A DNA stretch of 45,804 bases, from positions 1-45,804 of the forward strand of contig CAUHFS010000012.1 of assembly GCA_959605475.1 (NCBI GenBank), in the 5' to 3' direction. This DNA comes from an uncultured Collinsella sp. GTDB taxonomy: Bacteria > Actinomycetota > Coriobacteriia > Coriobacteriales > Coriobacteriaceae. This document shows, piece after piece, positions 6,820 through 15,223 of this stretch. Positions within the stretch are counted from its first letter, which is position 1, and every line of letters begins with the position of its first letter. The notes beneath the pieces were generated by a model. That model ran no database searches and was not told the origin of the DNA. It saw only the letters and a program-made list of their open reading frames with translations. A program made the translations under genes and the position numbers.

Positions 6820-8481
6820 TTACTCCTGCTCGGACTCCTCAGCCTGCTTACGGCTGCGGATGAGATGAGCCACGCCGATGCACAGCACCGCGCCACCAGC
6901 GATCCAAGTGAACGTCACGCCGTTAAGGCCGGTGAGCGGGAGGCCGGAACCCTGCTTGTTTTTGACGATCAAGGCAGCAGTACCGTTGTCCGTGTTAGTC
7001 GTGTCAACCTCGACCAAATTGGAACCCCTGGTGCTCGTCTCGACCGTAATCTTGTTTTCTCCCTCTCCCTCTGCTTGGTTGAATCCAATGGCTTTGATGG
7101 TGAAGGTGAACTCGGGGATGGTGTTATAGCCGGCGAGCGTATGGGTCTCCTTGACGGTGTAGGTGCCGGCATCGAGGCCCTTGACGTTAATCTCGCCGGA
7201 GTCGGTGGTCGTAAACTCATAAGCCTCAGTACCGAGGGAGCCATTCTCCTGGACATACATGTCCTTGGATGCAATATCGTCGGGATCAGTGGCACGGATG
7301 GTGAACTTTACGCCCTTAAGTATCTTATTCTCATCCGTCGCGTCCTTCTTGACGAGCTTGAGCGCATAGGTGTAGTCGCGCACGGTGTCGGGCACAGACT
7401 CACCCCGGGAATCGTGGCCAGGGTTGTTGGAGTAGATGAGCTTGACGGTGTTGGAGTTGCCCGTGCCACCGACAACGACATGCTGGGACTTATTCGGGTC
7501 GAGCTTGGCGCTGTACGTGACAACGACCCTTGTATGCTCGCCGACAGTGACGCCGGCCGCCGTGGCGGCAGCCTTAAGATCGTCAAACTTTACGCTCAAG
7601 ACCGTTCTGCCATTTGAATCGGGATCAGACATGGTCACAGAAGTAGGCGTGATCTGAGTCTCACCAATCACGGCCTTGACAGTGGACTTATCAACAGTCA
7701 AACCGGCAGACAGCTCATCGTGGAACTCATAATAGTAGGTGTTGAACGTGTCGACATTGCTTGCAACCGTGCCGGTCAGCTTGTACTGAACGGTCTGACC
7801 CATCTGGGAGTCCGCCTTGTACTTCCAGTCGTTGTCCGCACCATCGTCCTTGACCTGCTTCGTCACGGTCGGGATGCTCGTCTTCTCGGTAACGACCACT
7901 GCGTTGCCGCCCACGACTGCAAAGATCGGCGAGGTACCGGTCTGCTTCTCATTCGCACTGAGCGAGTCGGTATCGGTCATGAACAGGTAGTAGCCAGCGC
8001 TCGTAGTGGTGAAAGCGCGACCGGCGGCAAAGGAATCGCCCGTAGCGGTAACACTCTTCTCTACAGCCAAGGCAATCTTGTTAAGGATGCTGCTCTGCGG
8101 CAGACTCGTGGTATCAGTGGTATCAGTGATCTTGGAAAGGTAGTCGGCAACGTCAGAAGCGGTCGAGTCTAAGGTAATCCCTGGGACATTATTATCAACA
8201 AGCACCTTCAGGACCGCAGTCTCTGCGTCATCACTCGGCCACTCAATGTTGGACGCAACCTTACCGGACTTTCCGTCAATAACGTCAGCCTTAAAAATCT
8301 GATACGCCTTGAACGAAGTGGAGTCATTGTCCACGGACTTGTTAATCGTGAGCGAATAGCTGGGGGCAGCACCCTCCGCAGCAAACGCCATCGTGACTGT
8401 CGCCATAACGCCGCCGAAGCTCAGGGCTGCGGTGAGGCCGGCGGTTACTGCCAGGCGTGCGATGTTCTTGGTTGTTTTCAT
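6820..8481 (-). CDS. LPXTG-anchored isopeptide-forming backbone pilin
   Basis: This is a 553-aa secreted, sortase-assembled fimbrial protein. A Sec signal peptide (residues 1 to about 35, ending AFA) leads into Ig-like pilin domains, starting with KAYQIFKADV, the usual opening of actinobacterial type-2 fimbrial subunits. VTKQV at about residue 210 sits where the pilin-motif lysine is expected. The last domain carries an E-box-like segment (YTVKETHTLAGY). The sorting signal LPLTG, a hydrophobic helix and a charged tail end the protein. It is probably the main shaft subunit, by its architecture and its place last in the operon. Its leader holds a 9-C tract (minus strand) 108 bases before the start. 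Confidence 0.9.
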   Translation of the reverse strand: MKTTKNIARLAVTAGLTAALSFGGVMATVTMAFAAEGAAPSYSLTINKSVDNDSTSFKAYQIFKADVIDGKSGKVASNIEWPSDDAETAVLKVLVDNNVPGITLDSTASDVADYLSKITDTTDTTSLPQSSILNKIALAVEKSVTATGDSFAAGRAFTTTSAGYYLFMTDTDSLSANEKQTGTSPIFAVVGGNAVVVTEKTSIPTVTKQVKDDGADNDWKYKADSQMGQTVQYKLTGTVASNVDTFNTYYYEFHDELSAGLTVDKSTVKAVIGETQITPTSVTMSDPDSNGRTVLSVKFDDLKAAATAAGVTVGEHTRVVVTYSAKLDPNKSQHVVVGGTGNSNTVKLIYSNNPGHDSRGESVPDTVRDYTYALKLVKKDATDENKILKGVKFTIRATDPDDIASKDMYVQENGSLGTEAYEFTTTDSGEINVKGLDAGTYTVKETHTLAGYNTIPEFTFTIKAIGFNQAEGEGENKITVETSTRGSNLVEVDTTNTDNGTAALIVKNKQGSGLPLTGLNGVTFTWIAGGAVLCIGVAHLIRSRKQAEESEQE

Positions 8482-8588
8482 GTTGGGACCTCTTTCTTGG
8501 AGGTTGCTTTAATTCTCGTCATCACCAAAAGTCAGCAGGCTCATTTCCCTGCGCTCTAATCGCTACGGAGGCAGTACGCCATTGAGCA

Positions 8589-8597
8589 GGGGGGGGG
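8589..8597. repeat. 9-base G/C homopolymer in the backbone-pilin leader
   Basis: Nine G on the plus strand (C on the coding strand) lie between the minor pilin stop (8602) and the backbone pilin start (8481). TTGT directly precedes the run on the coding strand, so the tract could lie next to or within a promoter. Confidence 0.9.
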
Positions 8598-8601
8598 ACA
8601 A

Positions 8602-10257
8602 TTATTTATCATGGCGACCTCCTCCCCGCTTGATGACGAGCGCGACGACAATAGCCACTACTCCGATGACGGCCAAAGCCGTTACCAACACCAACGTTCT
8701 ATCTCCCGTCGAGGGCATAAAGCCTCGACTCACTTCGTTACTTGGGGTGTTAAGCACCGACAACTCGACTAAACCCTTCCCGGCATCGGCGGCATCAACT
8801 CGCAGAGGGCTTTCGGCCGATACGGTCACCTTAGGCTTGGCGGCCGCCACCTGGTCGACGTCCAGGCCCTCAGCCTTGACCGTCACGGAGCGCGTGCCCT
8901 CAAAGGCGGTGTAGCCCTTGGGCGCCTTGAGCTCGCGGACCTCCAGCTTGCCCGAGTCCACGCCCGAGACGGTCACACGGCCGTCCTCGCCCGTGGTGAC
9001 GGTGGCCTTGCCCTCCGCATCCCACGTGCCGTCGGCCGCCAGCGTGCGGCCGCGGTCGTCGGCGATGCTCAGGACCGCCCCGGCAAGCGGCTTGTCGCCG
9101 TCGCTGCCGCGCTTGGTGAGCGCGAGATCCCAAGTGTAGGCGCACGCATCGTCGCTCGGCGTGCGGGTGAAGCCGGCATCGCCGGACTGGTCGGCAAAGG
9201 GAGAGCGCGGGTAGCGCAGATAGACCTCGTTGGGGTTGCCCTTCGCGATGCCGCGGTTGCACGCGCTGTTGAGCGGCGCGTTGTACACGGCGACCACGCG
9301 GGCGCCCGCGGCGAAGGCGTCGGCCCCGCCGAGCGCGGCGATCAGGTCGCCGGTGCGCACGGTGAAGGTCCCGTCCGCCGCCACCTTGGTGGCGCACTGG
9401 GCCGTGATGTCGGTCCAGCCCTGCGCGGGCTCGGTGCCGGCGCGCCCGTCCTTACCGTTCGAGACGGCGTCGAAGGTGCCATCCGCGCCCGCCGCCACGT
9501 ACACACGCATGCTCGCGGCTACCTTGGAGGGGTCGAGCCCCGCGCTCATGGTGTCGACGAACTGCACCGCGTAGGTGTCATAGGCGGAAAGGCCCGCGGG
9601 AACCGTGGCCGAGAGGCGCCAGTACAGGTCGTCGGCGACCGTGGCGTCGGCGGCCTTCTGCCATGCGGCGGTGTTGTCCTCCAGCACGTGCTTGGCGACC
9701 TTGGGCGTCGCGGCCTTGGGCTTGACGGTGACGGCGTTGCCGCCCACCAGCGCCATGATCGGCGCGGTGCCGGCCTCGCCCTGGGCGATGGCGTCGTCTC
9801 TGGCGACGATGAGCCAGTAGCCGCAGGGCAGCTCGGCCGCCGTGCCCGCGTTAAGGGCCACGGGCACGGCGCCAGAGCTCTGGAGGGAACGAGCGAGCTG
9901 TGCGCTCAGCGCGCTCGCAAGGTGGGAATCGGTGTTGAGCCACTCGGCAGCTTCCTGCGCGGTGGTCTGGGAATCGGGCATGCCGGCGCTGTGCAGCACA
10001 GGCAGGACAGCGTCGCGCGCGGCGTCGCTTGCCCAAGCGAGGTCGGTAAAGGTCTTGGCGTCGCCGTCGCCGTCGACGACGTTGGCGCTAAAGATCTGGT
10101 AGGCGTCGTAGTTGCTCGCCACGGCGCCGCTCACCGTGATGGAACCGGTCGAGGTCGGCGCGGCCTGCGCGGATGCGGGGAACACAACCGCGCAGATGCC
10201 GATCAGGAGGGCAAGCAGCGCAAACAAGATCGGGAAGGAGCAAACTTTCTTATTCAC
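8602..10257 (-). CDS. Sortase-anchored minor pilin (MPSTG signal)
   Basis: This is a 551-aa fimbrial protein built like the backbone pilin. It has a signal peptide (NKKVCSFPILFALLALLIG, cleaved near AQA), the opening DAYQIFSANV, Ig-like domains, an E-box-like ELKAPKGY near residue 450, and a C-terminal sorting signal. The signal is MPSTG rather than LPXTG, followed by a membrane helix and basic KRGGGRHDK. The start is a GTG at 10257 preceded by GGGAGGTG. It overlaps the adhesin's last 8 bases, so the two are translationally coupled. An ATG further upstream would run deep into the adhesin gene and is unlikely. By position it may be a base or linker pilin. Confidence 0.88.
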   Translation of the reverse strand: MNKKVCSFPILFALLALLIGICAVVFPASAQAAPTSTGSITVSGAVASNYDAYQIFSANVVDGDGDAKTFTDLAWASDAARDAVLPVLHSAGMPDSQTTAQEAAEWLNTDSHLASALSAQLARSLQSSGAVPVALNAGTAAELPCGYWLIVARDDAIAQGEAGTAPIMALVGGNAVTVKPKAATPKVAKHVLEDNTAAWQKAADATVADDLYWRLSATVPAGLSAYDTYAVQFVDTMSAGLDPSKVAASMRVYVAAGADGTFDAVSNGKDGRAGTEPAQGWTDITAQCATKVAADGTFTVRTGDLIAALGGADAFAAGARVVAVYNAPLNSACNRGIAKGNPNEVYLRYPRSPFADQSGDAGFTRTPSDDACAYTWDLALTKRGSDGDKPLAGAVLSIADDRGRTLAADGTWDAEGKATVTTGEDGRVTVSGVDSGKLEVRELKAPKGYTAFEGTRSVTVKAEGLDVDQVAAAKPKVTVSAESPLRVDAADAGKGLVELSVLNTPSNEVSRGFMPSTGDRTLVLVTALAVIGVVAIVVALVIKRGGGRHDK

Positions 10258-13200
10258 GACGCTCACCTCCCTTCGCATTCGCCTTGCGACGAATGTGCAT
10301 CCAGGCCGCAGCAGCGCAAAGCACCGCCGCGCCGGCAAGGTACGTCAGAGTGACGCCCGACATACCAGAAAGGGGCAAAGAGGTGGAGTAGGTGTTGGTG
10401 AAGGTGGGAGTGGACTTGCCGGTGAGGTCGTGGGGCGTGTCAGTGGTCACTTCATTGCCATCACGATCTTGAATCTGCTTGTAGGTCGCAGTGACGTCGA
10501 TATGGTGGTTAGAGTCGTCAGTCGCGTTAACCGTAATCTGATAGACCGACTTGTCGTACGTATAGTGCGAGAACAGCGAACCGTCGTCTTTCTCGCGCAC
10601 GTAGTACGTGAAGGTCTTGGAAGCACCACGGCCAGTGGGGCCAGACGCGAGCTGGTCGAGTTGATCGAGTTTGTAATCAATCTTGTCGAAGCTCAGGGTC
10701 TGGGACTTGTCGCCGTCGGCAGTGGTGGACTTGCTGCTAACGATATCCGTAAAATCTGTGTCGGTCGCAAGCTGGAGCGTGAACTCCTTCATCTCGCCAC
10801 CCTCAACGACCTTAGTCGCCATAGGCGTCCAGGAGCCCATCGAGTCGTACGGAGTGAACTTGTTAGTGAAAGTCGTGGAGTCACCCTCACAGATAATTGG
10901 ATAATAGTCTCCACTCTTCTGCACCTTGCTCCTCGCTTTTACGTTCTCCCACTTCCCAGACGACTCGCGGAATTCGTACTTGGTTACACCGACGTTTTTA
11001 ATCGTGTAGTTATGGATGTAAAGATCCTTCAGTTGGCTTGAGTTTTCTTTACTCGGAACAGACATGAGCAAGGTCTTGGTATCTTCGGCCGTCACCACAA
11101 TCTTATACACGCTGGAGTCGTACGTGATGCCAGAATCACCACCGGGATCTTCGACCAAGTAGTATGTGATTTCGTTACCCGCGCCACTCGATGCGAATTG
11201 TTCACCAAGGTCAAACGTAATGCTGCCTTCTGCATCATTTGCTGCTGTTCCAACCTCGGTGCAAACGTCGCGATTGAATGTCGTGCCAGCTGTCGTGCCA
11301 GCCAAAGGGTCGTCTGAATCCTTGCGATACACCGTAAAGGAGAACTCCCCATCATTGAGCTTGCGGCCTTCCAGCTTCTTGGTCGCCTTGAGCTTGAGGC
11401 TCGGATAGACATACGTGTCCTCAGGCGCGCCCATGTACAGGTCGCCGTTCGACATGATGCCGCCGCCATGGTTCCAGGAATAATTGCCCGTGATAAACGT
11501 CGCGCCCGCCTCTAGCGCAGCCTTTCGCGCATTGATCGCCTCGGGGTCTTGAGCCTTAACATTCGAACTCAGGCCGATGCTGTTATATACCTGCACGCCA
11601 CCGTTAGCGGGGACAGTAATGGCTTTCTGAAGCTCTAAGCTTCCCCGATACTTAGCATCGCCGCCGCCAAGCATTTTGCCAATCACCGCCGCGATCGGAG
11701 TCGTATGACCCTCCGCCGCAAGGAAGAAGTCCGCGTGGCCGTTTTCGCGAAACACTTCGGCATTGTAGGCGTCGGAGTCCTGGTCCTTACCGTGACCACC
11801 GCCGGAAAGATGGGGGGTGCCGTTATTGCCTGTATTACTCACGGATTCGTAATCGTTCGCGTTTTGCTCATTTCCGGCAGAAGTATTACCGAAAATCGCC
11901 GTGCCGTCGGTGCCTGTCACCAAAGTCTTACCCGTCGGGCAAACCGCAACGCCGCCACCGTAGCCACCGGCCTCATTGCTGCTTATATAGGAGTTATAGA
12001 CAAATAGCCTACCAGCATTAGACGCGACCTTAGAATCGCCCTGGACGAAGATGCCGCCTCCACCCCAGTCAAAGCGAGACATGCAGTGGTTATTAGTGAT
12101 ATAGACTGGATTTGAATTTGACGCTCCTTTTATCATCGCGTCAACCATCTGGCCCACGCGAATGCCGGCACCCTCAGAGCGAAAACTCACGTTAGAGGCA
12201 ATAGTTCCCCCCGTAATGTTGAGCCATGCCGTTCTCCCCCCTTGGTGTCCGATGTCGGTCACATAGACGCCACCGCCAGCTTCCTCAGAATAGTTGCCCG
12301 TAATCTGGCCACCAGAAATGGTGACATGAGTACCGTTTTTAGCGGCAAGTCCAGCACCGCCATGATCGCCATTACCATCGTTACCACAGTAATTGGCATA
12401 TTTATTGTTAGTAATGTAGCCACCAGAAACAGTAACGCTGCCGCCTTCGGCCATGATGCCGCCGCCGAAACCAACACCAGTAGCAAGCGTGCTGTTGCCG
12501 GAGATTACGCCATTAGTTATGTTGACCGTGGAGTCTTTAGCATACACACCACCGCCACTAGGAGCACTGTTGCCGGCAATTACGCCACCGGAAACCTCGA
12601 GGGTCGAATTACCGTGTATTTCAATTCCGCCGCCCGCACCCGAGCCAGAAGCTCCACACACATAGCCGCCGCGCATGTTGACGGTAGAGCCGTTCTCGGC
12701 ATAGACCAAGCTGCTAACGCTGCTGCCTTGTTTTTGCGTGATCACGCCGCTCACAAGGTTAAACGTGCCACCCTTGCCGTTGTTGTTATACAGATTGATG
12801 AGCTTTAGATTTGCGTTGCCGTCGCACGCCACGATGGCGCCCTTAATATCGACGTTATGTCTGACAAGCGTCTCGATTGTCCCTGTACCACTCGGAGTCG
12901 ATTTGGTCACGTAGTAGGTAAGATTAGACGGAATGCCACCAACGTAATTTAGCTCGACTTTCTTGCCATAATTATTGGGATTCGGGTTCTGCCCCTGATT
13001 AGTCAGCTGTTGGACATCGTTGACCGTCTCAGTCACCGGCGCGGAGTCCTTAATTTCGTCCTTAATTGTAAGTGTTGCGCCGTTAGCAACATCAAATAAC
13101 GGCATTTCGGTGTTCAAGCACTTGATCTTATAACCGTTTAAGTTCAGCGTTATATTGCTGCCGCTCTTCTCAAGTTTGATTTCACCAGCATAGTCAATAT

Positions 13201-13687
13201 CAGCTGTAAGCTCGAAGCAGGCAGTTTGGTTTTCCCCAACGCCTTGAAGCTTAGCTGACAAATCATCGGCGTTAGTAATGTTAGTAATAGCTGTGGTTGT
13301 CTCTTCGCTCTCTGCAGCCTCCTCGGCTGACGCGACAGCGTTAACATCCATCGCATCATTATCTTCCGCCTGCGACTCGTACTTGGACTGCTCCTCCGGC
13401 CGAGCATCGTCGTCGCTCGCAGCATCGTCGCTGTTCTGGTTATCGGCGTCTGTGCCGGCATCCCCGTTAGTACTGTTGTCTATACCAGTAGACTCACTTG
13501 AGGAACCCCCCCCCATCACAGTTTCCTCGGTAGAAACCGCCTCGGCATCGTTGGCGATGGCCTGCGAGATCGGAGGCATGACGAGCGACAGTACCAGGCT
13601 CAACACGGAGGCTCCGCACAAAACGCCTGCCAGTACACGGCGCGTCGCTTTATTACTCTGCTTAGATTTGTCCGAATTCGCTTTCAT
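10250..13687 (-). CDS. Large beta-helix surface adhesin, probable pilus tip (LPLSG)
   Basis: This is a 1145-aa secreted protein. It has a signal peptide (to about residue 45), then a Ser/Asp/Glu-rich linker (about 50-130). A right-handed beta-helix made of repeats such as ISGGQITGNYSEEAGGGVYV spans about residues 330-650, like polymorphic outer-membrane adhesins. Two Spy0128/FctA-like isopeptide domains follow (YRKDSDD... and TYYVREKDDG), then LPLSG, a membrane helix and a basic tail. The start at 13687 is chosen by GGGGAGGAG 6 bases upstream; the in-frame ATG at 13777 lies on the likely -10. Nine consecutive G in the coding strand at 13506-13514 (codons 58-61) form a slippage site right after the signal peptide. 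Confidence 0.88.
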   Translation of the reverse strand: MKANSDKSKQSNKATRRVLAGVLCGASVLSLVLSLVMPPISQAIANDAEAVSTEETVMGGGSSSESTGIDNSTNGDAGTDADNQNSDDAASDDDARPEEQSKYESQAEDNDAMDVNAVASAEEAAESEETTTAITNITNADDLSAKLQGVGENQTACFELTADIDYAGEIKLEKSGSNITLNLNGYKIKCLNTEMPLFDVANGATLTIKDEIKDSAPVTETVNDVQQLTNQGQNPNPNNYGKKVELNYVGGIPSNLTYYVTKSTPSGTGTIETLVRHNVDIKGAIVACDGNANLKLINLYNNNGKGGTFNLVSGVITQKQGSSVSSLVYAENGSTVNMRGGYVCGASGSGAGGGIEIHGNSTLEVSGGVIAGNSAPSGGGVYAKDSTVNITNGVISGNSTLATGVGFGGGIMAEGGSVTVSGGYITNNKYANYCGNDGNGDHGGAGLAAKNGTHVTISGGQITGNYSEEAGGGVYVTDIGHQGGRTAWLNITGGTIASNVSFRSEGAGIRVGQMVDAMIKGASNSNPVYITNNHCMSRFDWGGGGIFVQGDSKVASNAGRLFVYNSYISSNEAGGYGGGVAVCPTGKTLVTGTDGTAIFGNTSAGNEQNANDYESVSNTGNNGTPHLSGGGHGKDQDSDAYNAEVFRENGHADFFLAAEGHTTPIAAVIGKMLGGGDAKYRGSLELQKAITVPANGGVQVYNSIGLSSNVKAQDPEAINARKAALEAGATFITGNYSWNHGGGIMSNGDLYMGAPEDTYVYPSLKLKATKKLEGRKLNDGEFSFTVYRKDSDDPLAGTTAGTTFNRDVCTEVGTAANDAEGSITFDLGEQFASSGAGNEITYYLVEDPGGDSGITYDSSVYKIVVTAEDTKTLLMSVPSKENSSQLKDLYIHNYTIKNVGVTKYEFRESSGKWENVKARSKVQKSGDYYPIICEGDSTTFTNKFTPYDSMGSWTPMATKVVEGGEMKEFTLQLATDTDFTDIVSSKSTTADGDKSQTLSFDKIDYKLDQLDQLASGPTGRGASKTFTYYVREKDDGSLFSHYTYDKSVYQITVNATDDSNHHIDVTATYKQIQDRDGNEVTTDTPHDLTGKSTPTFTNTYSTSLPLSGMSGVTLTYLAGAAVLCAAAAWMHIRRKANAKGGERRE
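13506..13514. repeat. Coding 9-G homopolymer in the adhesin gene
   Basis: Nine G on the coding strand run from the last base of a Met codon through three Gly codons. Loss of one G brings TAG into frame after eight more sense codons past the tract. Gain of one G brings TGA after three (TTC CTC AAG TGA). The sequenced state is in frame (ON). Confidence 0.95.
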
Positions 13688-14144
13688 CGATGTCTCCTCC
13701 CCAAGAGACCGCGATCTTGCTCTTTCCCTATCAAACGTATCTGCGCAATCTGTAATTGCGCTCGCTAAGTGATGCAATTATAACGATTGTTTAAACATCT
13801 GAGCAGCAAAACCGACATTTTTGTGCAAGTTCTTAATTCTCTTGACAATTGTTTAGATTTGCCTTCGTTTATTCGCTATAAAACATCTGTTTCTACTGGT
13901 AATTAAGTTAGTTATCAGTTTTTTAATAGCATTTTATTTATTTGCACAACCTTTTGCTCAAGAGCAAACATCCTGTGAACGGTCGAATAACGACAGTGAG
14001 CGGTAGGTCATCAACCGGGAGGAATACCCTACCAAACTGATGAGAATATCTTTAACCCATCGGTGGTTAGAAGCGTAATGTTCAGACAACTAAATTTGAA
14101 TTTTCGCGCAGATTTTAGGCATCAATTCGCCCAAATCGCCTGAG
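13688..14144. other. AT-rich pilus leader and unexplained intergenic stretch
   Basis: Next to the adhesin, TATAAT reads on the minus strand at 13782-13777, with GTTTAAAC just upstream and no good -35. It is the best candidate pilus promoter. TTTGCTC-AA-GAGCAAA is at 13954-13969. GGTAGG and CCTACC near 14000-14034 could pair around a 20-base loop. No gene was found and no known riboswitch was recognised. Confidence 0.4.
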
Positions 14145-14179
14145 GCCACCGCAAAGGCGCCTGTCCCCTTTGCGGTGGC
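14145..14179. repeat. Palindromic repeat, module B (copy 2, covarying stem)
   Basis: GCCACCGCAAAGG (14145-14157) pairs with CCTTTGCGGTGGC (14167-14179). Compared with the other copies, CCAC is CCGC on the left arm and GTGG is GCGG on the right, so the pair is kept. It lies just past the HAD phosphatase stop. Confidence 0.85.
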
Positions 14180-14191
14180 TCTCCCCCGGCG

Positions 14192-15013
14192 CTACAGAAG
14201 ATGTTCCTCGATAAAGACCGCAATGCCGTCATTGTCGTTGCTGGCGGTTACAAAATCGGCGGCGGCGCGGGTGGCGGCGCTGCCGTTTGCCATGGCAACG
14301 CCCACGCCGGCGTCGGCCACCATGCAGGTGTCGTTATCGGCATCGCCAAACACGCAGATGTTCTGGAGCTCCATGTCGTTGAGCTCCGCCACGCGCACAA
14401 GGCCGCGAGTCTTGGACACGCGCGGATCCATGAATTCGTAGAGCCGCTGCGTGGTTTGCAGAGCTGCCGCCTTAACAGTGTCATCGGCAAACGTCGACGC
14501 CCGCTCAATCAGCCGCGGCATTACCTCGGGTGCCATGGTAAACATCACCTTGGGCTGCGGCCCGCGCAAGAACTCGGCAAAATCGACCACCTGGTAGGGC
14601 ACGCCGTCGACGCGCGACAGGTGCTCGACGCACGCATTGCTCTCGGGCACGTAGAACACGCCGTCTCGGGGGCAGACGGGCGTTGCCGGAAGGTCCGCCA
14701 TGTGCTTGCAGATGCGCGCGATGGTCTCGCCCGGCAGCGGATAGCTCAGCTCGTTGATGTCGTGCGCACGGTCGATGACCTCGGCGCCACCGCAACCCAC
14801 GAGCACGTCCACCAGGCCTTCGATGCCCCAGAGCTCGTACATGGCCTCGGTCGCGTGGGCGTCGCGCCCGGTGCACAGGCCAAAGAGCACACCGCGCTCG
14901 CGCAGGGCGCGGATCGCCGCCACGGTGCGCGGGGACACCGTGTGCTGGCTCGTGAGCAGTGTGCCGTCGATATCGCAGAACACGGCTTTGATGTGGCTGA
15001 AGGTAGTGTCCAT
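14192..15013 (-). CDS. Cof-type HAD-superfamily phosphatase
   Basis: This is a 273-aa soluble hydrolase of the haloacid dehalogenase superfamily, C2-cap (Cof) subgroup, which dephosphorylates sugar phosphates or similar small molecules. Motif I is CDIDGTLL near the start (nucleophile and acid/base Asp). Motif II is probably LCTGRD and motif IV GDADND near the C-terminus. The family ending VAMANGSAATRAAADFVT is present. The start at 15013 has AGAAAGG about 6 bases upstream. A longer in-frame extension to 15205 would only translate the neighbouring repeat elements. The substrate cannot be told, and neighbours give no clue. Confidence 0.9.
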   Translation of the reverse strand: MDTTFSHIKAVFCDIDGTLLTSQHTVSPRTVAAIRALRERGVLFGLCTGRDAHATEAMYELWGIEGLVDVLVGCGGAEVIDRAHDINELSYPLPGETIARICKHMADLPATPVCPRDGVFYVPESNACVEHLSRVDGVPYQVVDFAEFLRGPQPKVMFTMAPEVMPRLIERASTFADDTVKAAALQTTQRLYEFMDPRVSKTRGLVRVAELNDMELQNICVFGDADNDTCMVADAGVGVAMANGSAATRAAADFVTASNDNDGIAVFIEEHLL

Positions 15014-15107
15014 GGGGGCCTTTCTGGGTTGTGCGGCGGTGTGGGGTATATTCGCAAACGGCGTACATGGTATACCAAGGCGCAGGCGCGGCCCGTTAAA
15101 GCAAAAA

Positions 15108-15140
15108 CCACCACAAAGGTGCCTGGCTCCTTTGTGGTGG
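15108..15140. repeat. Palindromic repeat, module B (copy 3)
   Basis: CCACCACAAAGG (15108-15119) pairs with CCTTTGTGGTGG (15129-15140). It is followed by the linker AAATGACGTTTGC, which also follows copy 4, and then by module A. Confidence 0.85.
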
Positions 15141-15158
15141 AAATGACGTTTGCGGGCC

Positions 15159-15223
15159 AAACCATCACAACATTCGATGTTTTTCGGCAAAATCGCGATT
15201 TTCATCGAATGTTGTGATGGTTT
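15159..15223. repeat. Palindromic repeat, module A (copy 2, perfect 21-bp arms)
   Basis: Bases 15159-15179 and 15203-15223 are exact reverse complements. The loop contains AAAATCGCGATTTT, itself a palindrome. The right arm ends on a base of the MFS stop codon, so the stem forms directly at the end of that gene and may act as its transcript end. Confidence 0.9.

Noticed and set aside
13954..14034. Riboswitch upstream of the pilus locus
   Set aside because: Pairable blocks exist, but no consensus of a known riboswitch class could be matched.
15014..15205. N-terminal extension of the HAD phosphatase frame
   Set aside because: It would translate modules A and B; a Met with ribosome site at 15013 fits the family start.
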